6,899 nucleotides of DNA from Nocardioides sp. (GTDB lineage Bacteria > Actinomycetota > Actinomycetes > Propionibacteriales > Nocardioidaceae): the NCBI GenBank assembly GCA_021731205.1, contig JAKFXV010000231.1:1-6899 (forward strand). The letters run 5' to 3'. A program made the position numbers and the translations under genes. The notes beneath the pieces were generated by a model. That model did no database searches. It was not told the DNA's origin and saw only the letters and a list, made by a program, of their open reading frames with translations. Shown here piece by piece: positions 1 to 5,925 of the stretch; position 1 is the stretch's first letter; each line of letters starts with the position of its first letter.

Positions 1-273
1 GTGCAGACCGGCGCCGCGGCGTCCGTGGCGGAGCATCCCATCGGCCTGCTCACGAGCCTGCGTTTCCGTGTCACCGTCAACACCGACAACCGGCTGATGA
101 GCGCCACCTCCATGACAGGCGAGATGTGGTCGCTGGTCGAGGCCTTCGACTACGACCTCGCCGACCTGCGGTGGTTCACCATCAACGCGATGAAGTCCGC
201 CTTCTTGCCCTTCGACGAGCGCCTCGCCCTGATCAACGACGTCATCAAGCCGGCGTACGACGCGCTCGGCTGA
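1..273 (+). CDS. add: Adenosine deaminase, C-terminal fragment (5' part outside window)
   Basis: This is the last 90 codons of a zinc-dependent adenosine deaminase, which hydrolyses adenosine and deoxyadenosine to inosine and deoxyinosine in the cytoplasm. The frame is open at base 1, so the GTG there is probably an internal Val of the family's 'NVQTG' segment, not a start. Recognisable family blocks are QTGAA (residues 2-6), EHP (11-13), VNTDN (26-30) and the following LMSATSM, then the C-terminal helical region around NAMKSAF. Asp29 is expected to be the zinc-ligand Asp of the barrel. The residue after it is Asn30, where the mammalian enzyme has a second Asp; from memory, 'TDN' is usual in actinobacterial versions. 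The gene ends with TGA at 271-273 and converges on the minus-strand operon with 6 bases between the stops, with no terminator hairpin visible. Its place beside phosphomutase and deoC genes fits nucleoside salvage and breakdown. Identity is secure; the upstream part and the active-site histidines cannot be checked here. Confidence 0.93.
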   Translation: MQTGAAASVAEHPIGLLTSLRFRVTVNTDNRLMSATSMTGEMWSLVEAFDYDLADLRWFTINAMKSAFLPFDERLALINDVIKPAYDALG

Positions 274-279
274 GCGCTG

Positions 280-933
280 CTACTTCGGGACGATCGTCGC
301 CCAGGTGCGATGCCAGCGGCCGAACGGCAGCTGCGCGTCGGTGAACTCGCGGCGGGTGATCGTCCGCACCCCGCCGGTGGCCGGGTCGTAGACCCGGACG
401 AAGTCCGCGGTCCCTGCGATGGCGAGCACCACGTGTCGCGGCAGCCACCGATCGCCCACGACGACCGGCACGGTGTGCTCAGCGGCCAGCGCCGCGACCA
501 GCTCGTCGTAGATGTCTCCGCGGTCCCACAACGGCGCAGGTCGTACGACGTAGTCACCACCGCGACCGGAGCCGTGCCGCCCGGTCATCTGGGCCGCGAT
601 GGCCCACGGTGGCGTGCCGAGGGCTCGCGGCCAGGGGAGTTGCAGCCGTTCGTTCACGGTGACGACTCGCGTCGAGCGCCGATGCATGCCGAGCGTCTCG
701 GCGCGGAACCGCTGGCCGGTGTCCCCGGGGATCGTCCAGCCGGTCACCGGATGCCGTCCGGCGGCGATCAACTCGGCGTACCCGCCGTCGTTGAGCATCC
801 GCGAGAACACGAGCACGGCGGCTCCGCAGGACCTCTGGTCCGGCTGGGTGAGACCGGCGCCCAGCGCTCGGGAGGCCCACTCGCGCGCGGTGGGTTGCCT
901 GACTTCGGGCAGGCTGCTGGCGGCTTGCTCCAC
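280..933 (-). CDS. Uncharacterised protein with C39-like cysteine peptidase signature
   Basis: A 217-residue protein that I do not recognise as a named family. It carries a papain-fold C39-type signature: QPDQRSCGAA at residues 30-39 resembles the Q-x-D-x-x-x-C-G-x-A block of C39 peptidases, with Gln30 in the oxyanion-hole position six residues before Cys36. A putative catalytic His167 lies in PRHVVLAI, and Asp183 in VYDPATGG, 16 residues later. The Asp-Pro followed by a Gly-containing turn and a 'ReF' segment resembles the end of C39-like domains. The Cys-to-His distance (131) is longer than in bacteriocin-processing C39 domains, so the middle is expanded or diverged. No signal peptide or membrane segment is seen, so it is probably cytoplasmic. 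The GTG start at 933-931 sits one base after the TGA of the upstream ALDH-like gene and has only a weak ribosome site, suggesting translational coupling. It ends with TAG at 282-280. The catalytic triad is inferred and the substrate is unknown; a non-peptidase papain-fold role is possible. Confidence 0.8.
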   Translation of the reverse strand: MEQAASSLPEVRQPTAREWASRALGAGLTQPDQRSCGAAVLVFSRMLNDGGYAELIAAGRHPVTGWTIPGDTGQRFRAETLGMHRRSTRVVTVNERLQLPWPRALGTPPWAIAAQMTGRHGSGRGGDYVVRPAPLWDRGDIYDELVAALAAEHTVPVVVGDRWLPRHVVLAIAGTADFVRVYDPATGGVRTITRREFTDAQLPFGRWHRTWATIVPK

Positions 934-934
934 C

Positions 935-1810
935 TCAGCTGCCCATCGGGTGCCAGACGGTCTTGATCTCCAAGAAGTCCGTCATCCGATCCAGCGCCGG
1001 TGGAGCCAGCAGATCCTCAGCGCGCGGGCGTCGCACGCGTTTGAGGTTGTCGGCGGCTGCGATCTCCAGATCCCTCGCCAGCGATGGATCCTCCACGCCG
1101 GTCAGGTCGATGCCGTTGACGTCCATGTGTGCGGCCAGCCAGGGACCGACTTCGGCGGCGCGCCCGGTCAGGATGTTGACGACGCCACCCGGGAGGTCCG
1201 AGGTGGCCATCACCTCGGCCAGCGTGATCGCGGTCAGCGGGTGCGCCTCGCTGGCGAGTACGACGGCCGTGTTGCCCGTCGCGATCACCGGAGCCAGCAC
1301 GCTGACGAGGCCGAGCAGCGGCCCGCGGGGGGCCACGATCGCCACGACCCCGGTCGGCTCAGGTGCTGAGTGGTTGAAGAACGGACCGGCGACCGCGTTG
1401 GCGCCGCCGACGACCTGGGCGATCTTGTCGGACCACCCGGCGTACCAGACGAGGCGGTCGATAGCTGCGTCGACGTACTGTCGAGCGGTCGCCGCACTCA
1501 CCCCCTCACTCGCACGGAGCTCGCCCTCGAACTGGTCACGACGAGCCTCGAGCAGCTCGGCGATCCGGTAGACCACCTGCCCGCGGTTGTACGCCGTGCG
1601 CCCGGCCCAGCCGGGGAAGGCTGCCCGCGCAGCCACCACGGCATCGCGCGCGTCCTTGCGCGAGGCCAACGCGGCGTTGGCGAGGAACCCGCCTTCGTGG
1701 TCGTTGACGACGAACGTGCGCCCGGACTCGGAGCGCGGGAAGGCTCCGCCGATGAACAGCTTCGACGTCTTGCGCACGCCCACTCGGGCGGCCGGCGTGG
1801 CGCGGGTCAT
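935..1810 (-). CDS. Truncated aldehyde dehydrogenase-like protein; pseudo-ALDH subunit like the C-terminal domain of ALDH16
   Basis: A 291-residue aldehyde dehydrogenase homologue with no catalytic domain. Residues 17-255 follow an ALDH N-terminal and NAD-binding half: KLFIGGAF (17-24), AFPGWAG (64-70), WYAGWSDKI (122-130), GNTAVVL (179-185), LPGGVVNILTG (206-216). Key residues are lost: the PWNFP block reads APRGP (160-164), the Lys of VLKPAE is Ala186, and the Glu and Cys catalytic motifs are absent. The full hairpin between WSDK and GVVA (130-153) is kept. The end, with FLEIKTVW at 279-286, resembles the C-terminal oligomerisation strand of full-length ALDHs. So a catalytic domain of about 200 residues is missing from the interior, not simply cut from the end. 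The closest plan I know is the C-terminal pseudo-domain of ALDH16. The open frame extends to 2158, but the ATG at 1810-1808 is preferred: it forms an ATGA overlap with the preceding ALDH stop, has GGAGGG nine bases upstream, and starts the homology. It is inferred to be a structural partner of the catalytic ALDH encoded just upstream. Confidence 0.9.
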   Translation of the reverse strand: MTRATPAARVGVRKTSKLFIGGAFPRSESGRTFVVNDHEGGFLANAALASRKDARDAVVAARAAFPGWAGRTAYNRGQVVYRIAELLEARRDQFEGELRASEGVSAATARQYVDAAIDRLVWYAGWSDKIAQVVGGANAVAGPFFNHSAPEPTGVVAIVAPRGPLLGLVSVLAPVIATGNTAVVLASEAHPLTAITLAEVMATSDLPGGVVNILTGRAAEVGPWLAAHMDVNGIDLTGVEDPSLARDLEIAAADNLKRVRRPRAEDLLAPPALDRMTDFLEIKTVWHPMGS

Positions 1811-3231
1811 CGCAGGTATCCCTCCAGTCCGTGCCGTCCGCCCTCGCGACCGTAGCCGGACTCCTTGTAGCCGCCGAAGGGGCTGGTCGGGTCGAACTTG
1901 TTGAACGTGTTGGACCACACCACCCCGGCCTTGAGTCGATCGGCCATCCACAAGATGCGCGAGCCCTTGTCGCTCCAGACCCCCGCCGACAGGCCGTACG
2001 GCGTGTTGTTGGCCTTCTCGACCGCCTCCGCCGGGGTGCGGAAGGTCAGCACCGACAGCACCGGCCCGAAGATCTCCTCGCGTGCGATCCGGTGAGCCTG
2101 GGTGACGCCGGTGAAGAGGGTGGGCGGGAACCAGAAGCCGCTGGTAGGCAGGTCGCACGGTGCGGACCAGCGGTCCGCACCCTCGGCGTCACCCACCTCA
2201 GCAAGTGCTCGGATTCGCAGCAGTTGCTCGGAGGAGTTGATCGCTCCCACATCGGTGTTCTTGTCGAGCGGGTCGCCCAGGCGCAGCGTCGACATCCGGC
2301 GCTTGAGCCGTTCGAGCACGTCGTCGTAGACGCTTTCTTGGACCAACAGCCGCGACCCGGCGCAACACACGTGGCCCTGGTTGAAGAAGATCCCGTCCAC
2401 GATGCCTTCGACCGCCTGGTCGATGGGGGCGTCGTCGAAGACGATGTTGGCGGCCTTCCCGCCCAGCTCGAGGGTGACCCGCTTGTCGGTGCCTGCGACA
2501 GCGCGAGCGATCGCCTTGCCGACCTCGGTCGAGCCGGTGAACGCCACCTTGTCGATCCCTGGATGAGTGACCATCGCCTGGCCGGTCGAGCCGGCGCCCG
2601 TGAGGATGTTGACCACCCCGGGAGGCAGATCGGCCTGCTGGCAGATCTCTGCGAACAGCAGCGCGGTCAGGGGCGTCGTCTCGGCCGGTTTGAGCACGAC
2701 CGTGTTGCCACACGCCAAGGCCGGCGCGATCTTCCAGGCGAGCATCAACAACGGGAAGTTCCACGGGATCACCTGAGCGGCGACACCCAGCGGCGTGCTC
2801 CCGAAGCCGGAGTGCTCGAGTTTGTCGGCCCAGCCGGCGTAGTAGAAGAAGTGTGCGGCCGCGATCGGCACGTCGACATCGCGCGACTCGCGAATCGGCT
2901 TCCCGTTGTCGATCGACTCCAAGACCGCCAGCTCACGGCTGCGTTCGGCGATGATCCGGGCGATCCGGAAGAGGTACTTCGCCCGCTCGGAGCCGGGCAT
3001 CCGCGACCACACCGCGTCGTACGCCGTCCGGGCCGCTTGCACGGCTCTGTCGACGTCGGCGGGGCTCGCCTCCGCGATCTCGGCCAAGACCTCTTCGGTG
3101 GCGGGGTTGACGGTCTTGAAACTGGTGCCGCGGCCGTCGACGAACTCGCCACCCACGAACAAGCCGTACGACGGGCGGATGTCGACGATCGCCGGGGACT
3201 CCGGTGCGGGTGCGTAGGGGAACGGTTCCAC
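1807..3231 (-). CDS. Aldehyde dehydrogenase, catalytic subunit; ALDH16 N-terminal-domain-like
   Basis: A 474-residue NAD(P)-dependent aldehyde dehydrogenase, oxidising an aldehyde to the acid; acetaldehyde from DeoC is the obvious candidate substrate. It has an N-terminal Pro-rich lead (residues 1-20), GLFVGGEF (23-30), PWNFP (156-160), the cofactor-binding Lys181 in VLKPAE, FTGSTEVG (231-238), catalytic Glu255 in LELGGK, nucleophile Cys289 in GHVCCAGSR, and EEIFGP (385-390). All residues needed for activity are present. Two parts are unusual. The hairpin between WADK and GVAA (137-150) is about 10-13 residues shorter than in typical ALDHs. The chain stops at LEGYLR, just where other ALDHs continue into the C-terminal 'KTVW' strand, so most of the oligomerisation domain is missing. 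The lead segment YAPAPES and the ending YLR recall the N-terminal domain of ALDH16. The GTG start (3231-3229) has a perfect AGGAGG six bases upstream, overlapping the deoC stop. The TGA stop overlaps the next gene's ATG. Confidence 0.95.
   Translation of the reverse strand: MEPFPYAPAPESPAIVDIRPSYGLFVGGEFVDGRGTSFKTVNPATEEVLAEIAEASPADVDRAVQAARTAYDAVWSRMPGSERAKYLFRIARIIAERSRELAVLESIDNGKPIRESRDVDVPIAAAHFFYYAGWADKLEHSGFGSTPLGVAAQVIPWNFPLLMLAWKIAPALACGNTVVLKPAETTPLTALLFAEICQQADLPPGVVNILTGAGSTGQAMVTHPGIDKVAFTGSTEVGKAIARAVAGTDKRVTLELGGKAANIVFDDAPIDQAVEGIVDGIFFNQGHVCCAGSRLLVQESVYDDVLERLKRRMSTLRLGDPLDKNTDVGAINSSEQLLRIRALAEVGDAEGADRWSAPCDLPTSGFWFPPTLFTGVTQAHRIAREEIFGPVLSVLTFRTPAEAVEKANNTPYGLSAGVWSDKGSRILWMADRLKAGVVWSNTFNKFDPTSPFGGYKESGYGREGGRHGLEGYLR
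1820..1825 (-). promoter_or_regulatory. Ribosome binding site of the pseudo-ALDH gene
   Basis: GGAGGG on the minus strand lies inside the last codons of the catalytic ALDH gene, nine bases before the ATG at 1810-1808. It decides the start of the shorter ALDH-like gene, whose frame is otherwise open for another 116 codons upstream. With the ATGA overlap it indicates termination-reinitiation coupling. Confidence 0.75.
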
Positions 3232-3237
3232 GGGTTT

Positions 3238-3243
3238 CCTCCT
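3238..3243 (-). promoter_or_regulatory. Ribosome binding site of the catalytic ALDH gene
   Basis: A perfect AGGAGG on the minus strand overlaps the TAG stop of deoC (3244-3242) and lies six bases before the GTG at 3231-3229. It fixes this GTG as the start and implies tight coupling of ALDH translation to deoC. Confidence 0.88.
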
Positions 3244-4192
3244 AGTCCAGCGTCACGTAGTCGGGGCCGCCGTAGCGGCCGGTGGCGAGCTTGGTCCGCT
3301 GTAGCAGCAGGTCGTTGAGCAGCGTTGATGCGCCGAAGCGGAACCAGGACGGGTCCAGCCAGTCCGGACCGCAGGTCTCGTTGACCATCACGAGGTACTT
3401 GATGGCGTCCTTGGTGGTGCGGATACCGCCGGCCGGTTTCACACCGATCATCTGCCCGTGGGCGTCTCGGAAGTCACGCACCGCTTCGAGCATGATCAGG
3501 GTCACCGGCAGCGTCGCTGCGGGGCTGATCTTCCCGGTGGAGGTCTTGATGAAGTGTGCCCCGGCGAGCATCGCCAGCCACGACGCACGGCGCACGTTGT
3601 CGTAGGTCTGCAACTCGCCGGTCTCCAAGATGACCTTGAGATGTGCGGCGGTGCCGTCGGGTCGTTCGCACGCTTCCCTGACGGCGACGATCTCCTCGAA
3701 CACCGTCATGTAGTGCCCGGCGAGGAATGCTCCGCGGTCGATCACCATGTCGATCTCGTCCGCGCCGGCCGCCACCGCGTCACGGGTATCGGCGAGCTTC
3801 ACGTCGAGCCGGGCTCGACCGCTCGGGAAGGCCGTGGCCACGGCCGCGACCTGCACCCCCGACCCGGTGAGGGTTTGCTTGGCGACCTCGACCAGGTCGC
3901 CGTACACGCAGACGGCCGCTGTCGCTGGGCAGGTCGGATCGCTCGGATCGGGCCGCATCGCCTTGTTGGCGAGCGCACGCACCTTGCCGGGGGTGTCGTG
4001 GCCCTCGAGCGTCGTCAGATCGACCATCGAGATGGCCAGGTCGATGGCGTACGCCTTCGCGGTGGTCTTGATCGAGCGAGTGCCAAGCCTGGCGGCCCGC
4101 GCGTCGGCGCCGACCTTGTCGACCGCAGGCAGCCCGTGCAGGAACCGGCGCAACGAGGCGTCCGAGGTCGCTGGGGAGAGGGTCGCAGTCAC
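3242..4192 (-). CDS. deoC: Deoxyribose-phosphate aldolase (DERA)
   Basis: A class I aldolase that reversibly cleaves 2-deoxyribose-5-phosphate to glyceraldehyde-3-phosphate and acetaldehyde, the last step of deoxynucleoside sugar breakdown in the cytoplasm. Family landmarks: MVDLTTLEG (56-64, the first barrel strand), CVYG (95-98), DEIDMVI (145-151) with the catalytic Asp148, HLKVILETGEL (184-194), FIKTSTGK (214-221) with the Schiff-base Lys216, GVKPAGGIR (250-258) with the second active Lys252, and FGASTLL (287-293) at the phosphate site. At 316 residues it is longer than the about 260-residue E. coli enzyme. The extra N-terminal helices and the GRYGGPDYVTLD tail make it like the long form that includes human DERA. 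The GTG start at 4192-4190 has GGGG only two bases upstream, a poor site, but no better in-frame start lies upstream. It is 29 bases after the mutase gene and 10 bases before the ALDH gene, so acetaldehyde production and oxidation are encoded side by side. Confidence 0.96.
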   Translation of the reverse strand: MTATLSPATSDASLRRFLHGLPAVDKVGADARAARLGTRSIKTTAKAYAIDLAISMVDLTTLEGHDTPGKVRALANKAMRPDPSDPTCPATAAVCVYGDLVEVAKQTLTGSGVQVAAVATAFPSGRARLDVKLADTRDAVAAGADEIDMVIDRGAFLAGHYMTVFEEIVAVREACERPDGTAAHLKVILETGELQTYDNVRRASWLAMLAGAHFIKTSTGKISPAATLPVTLIMLEAVRDFRDAHGQMIGVKPAGGIRTTKDAIKYLVMVNETCGPDWLDPSWFRFGASTLLNDLLLQRTKLATGRYGGPDYVTLD

Positions 4193-4221
4193 TTCCCCAG
4201 CATAGGTCCGCCGGTGCCGGT

Positions 4222-5880
4222 TTACCGATGCGTCGGAAGATCGAGCGCGACCGTCAGGTCGGCTCGCAGCGCGCTCAGTCGATCGTTGGCCTCACGCCTG
4301 GCCGATTCGAGCCCATCGGTGTTCGCGGGGGCGGCCACGGGGACGACGACTTCCAGGTAGCACTTGAGCTTGGGCTCGGTGCCGCTGGGTCGGATGACCA
4401 CTCGGGCGCCGCCGGCCACCATGAATCGCAACCCGTCTGTGGGGGGCAGCTCGGCCGAGCCCAGCGCCAGGTCGTCAACTCGCTCGACGCGATGCCCGCC
4501 CAGCCGAGTGGGTGGCTCGGCGCGCAGCCGCTGGATGGCCGCCGCGATCAGCGCTACGTCGTGCACGCGCACGGACACCTGGTCGGTCGCGTGCACGCCG
4601 TGCACCCGGGCGAGGTCGTCCAGGCGGTCCTGCAGCCCCCGGCCCTGGGCCTTGAGGGTGGCCGCGAGCTCGCAGATCAACAGCAGCGCCGAGACCCCGT
4701 CCTTGTCTCGGACGTGGTCCGGATCGACGCAGTACCCGAGCGCCTCCTCGTAGCCGAAGGCGAGACCGGGGACCCGACCGATCCACTTGAATCCGGTGAG
4801 GGTCTCGACGAACCGAAGTCCTGCCGAGTCGGCCAGCTTGGACATCAGCGAGCCGGAGACGATCGAGGCGGCGAAGGTGCCCGTGGCGCCCCGATCAATC
4901 AGTCTGCTGGCCAACAGCACGCCGACCTCGTCACCGCTGAGCCGGCGCCACCCCTCCGGTCCGGGGATCGCCGCCGCACAACGGTCGGCGTCGGGGTCGT
5001 TGGCCACGACGAGATCGGCCCCGTCGACCTCGGCGAGTGCGATGGCCAGATCCATCGCGCCGGGTTCCTCGGGATTGGGGAACGCCACGGTCGGGAAGTC
5101 GGGATCGGGCTGCTCTTGTTGAGGTACGACGTGCGGCGCAGCGAAACCGGCTGTCTCCAGCACCTGGGTGACGCACCCGGCGCCTACGCCGTGCAGCGGT
5201 GTGTACACGACGCGCAGCTCGCGAGGACCGTCCTCGGCCAGTCCGGCCACCGTGTCGAGGTAGGTGTCGACCACCTCTTCGGAGAGCACGGAGTAGGGAC
5301 GCCCTCGCGGGATCGTGTCGACGGCACGGACCGCGGCGATCAACGCGGAGATCTCGAGGTCGGCCGGCGACACGATCTGGCTGCCGTCGCCGAGGTAGAC
5401 CTTGTAGCCGTTGTCCTGGGGCGGGTTGTGGCTCGCCGTCACCATCACACCTGCCACACAGCCCAACTCCCGGATCGCGAAAGCCAGCACCGGTGTCGGC
5501 AGCGGCCGCGGCAGTAACAGCGCCGTCAACCCGGCCCCGGTGATCACCTCGGCGGTGTCGCGAGCGAAGACCTCGGAGTTGTGCCGGGCGTCGTATCCGA
5601 TGACGACCGACGCCGCGCGCCCAACCCCCTGCTGACGGAGATAGGCGGCCAGACCGGCCGCAGCACGCAGTACGACGACGCGGTTCATCCGGTTGGGGCC
5701 GGCGCCCAGCGCGCCACGCAAGCCCGCCGTGCCGAACTCGAGGGTGCCCGCGAAGCGATCGGCCAGCTCGGAGGCATCGCCGCCAGCCTCGACCTGGGCG
5801 ATCAGGGTCAGCAGTTCCCGGCGGGTGTCGGCATCAGGATCGTGCTCGACCCAGTCCCGAGCCAGCCGCACGAGCGTCAT
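4222..5880 (-). CDS. Phosphosugar mutase of the PGM2/PmmB type, probable phosphopentomutase
   Basis: A 552-residue alpha-D-phosphohexomutase-superfamily enzyme that moves a phosphate between the C1 and C5/C6 positions of a sugar through a phosphoserine. Motifs in order: FGTAGLRG (49-56), the TASHNP active-site loop (148-153) with phosphoserine Ser150, the metal loop DPDADR (295-300), the sugar-binding loop GYEEALGY (376-383), and the phosphate-binding RPSGTEPK (497-504). The length and the early FGTAGLRG block fit the PGM2/PmmB subgroup, whose members include phosphopentomutases, rather than the shorter ManB/GlmM types. Immediately before deoC it is best read as converting (deoxy)ribose-1-phosphate to the 5-phosphate, replacing DeoB; this substrate is inferred from context. 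Phosphoglucomutase or phosphomannomutase activity is possible. The ATG at 5880-5878 has no Shine-Dalgarno sequence, but a TAACGT box precedes it at the spacing expected of a leaderless transcript. It appears to be the first gene of the operon and ends with TAA at 4224-4222. Confidence 0.95.
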   Translation of the reverse strand: MTLVRLARDWVEHDPDADTRRELLTLIAQVEAGGDASELADRFAGTLEFGTAGLRGALGAGPNRMNRVVVLRAAAGLAAYLRQQGVGRAASVVIGYDARHNSEVFARDTAEVITGAGLTALLLPRPLPTPVLAFAIRELGCVAGVMVTASHNPPQDNGYKVYLGDGSQIVSPADLEISALIAAVRAVDTIPRGRPYSVLSEEVVDTYLDTVAGLAEDGPRELRVVYTPLHGVGAGCVTQVLETAGFAAPHVVPQQEQPDPDFPTVAFPNPEEPGAMDLAIALAEVDGADLVVANDPDADRCAAAIPGPEGWRRLSGDEVGVLLASRLIDRGATGTFAASIVSGSLMSKLADSAGLRFVETLTGFKWIGRVPGLAFGYEEALGYCVDPDHVRDKDGVSALLLICELAATLKAQGRGLQDRLDDLARVHGVHATDQVSVRVHDVALIAAAIQRLRAEPPTRLGGHRVERVDDLALGSAELPPTDGLRFMVAGGARVVIRPSGTEPKLKCYLEVVVPVAAPANTDGLESARREANDRLSALRADLTVALDLPTHR

Positions 5881-5892
5881 GCACGAACGTTA
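5881..5892 (-). promoter_or_regulatory. Candidate leaderless promoter for the mutase-deoC-ALDH operon (-10 box)
   Basis: On the minus strand TAACGT (5892-5887) matches the actinobacterial TAnnnT -10 consensus. It is followed by six bases and then the A of the mutase ATG, which puts transcription start at the start codon. No ribosome site lies before this ATG, consistent with leaderless translation. A weak TTTCCT sits 17 bases upstream in the -35 position. The box lies in the 45-base gap after the upstream gene. This is pattern matching only. Confidence 0.5.
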
Positions 5893-5925
5893 GACCCTGA
5901 GCTTGGCGCAGGAAACGCCTGGCGG

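Noticed and set aside
274..279. A shared bidirectional terminator between the convergent genes
   Set aside because: Only six bases separate the two stop codons, and no stem-loop with a T-run spans them.
310..966. A 218-codon + strand open frame opposite the C39-like gene, which could challenge the minus-strand call
   Set aside because: The minus-strand product has an ordered Cys/His/Asp signature, an operon position with one-base spacing and a sensible length. The + strand product is low-complexity and has no ribosome site.
935..1810. Reading the short ALDH as a decayed pseudogene
   Set aside because: The frame is intact, the start has a ribosome site and an ATGA overlap, and it keeps the exact hairpin and C-terminal strand that its neighbour lacks. 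The catalytic domain is cleanly absent, as in ALDH16 pseudo-domains.
1811..2158. An upstream start for the short ALDH, extending it by up to 116 residues
   Set aside because: The extension lies wholly within the upstream ALDH gene, is Arg/Gly-rich, and has no ALDH homology. The homology begins just after the ATG at 1810.
1831..3318. A 495-codon open frame on the + strand opposite the catalytic ALDH gene
   Set aside because: Its translation is Arg/Gly/Val/Asp-rich with no recognisable motif, and it mirrors the codons of a clear ALDH gene. It is a high-GC antisense shadow.
4211..4220. CCGG-TG-CCGG near-palindrome in the gap between the mutase gene and deoC
   Set aside because: A two-base loop cannot close a hairpin, and such tetramers are common in this base composition.
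4228..5517. A 429-codon open frame on the + strand opposite the phosphosugar mutase gene
   Set aside because: Its composition is that of a shadow frame and no motif is visible, while the minus strand carries all phosphohexomutase motifs.
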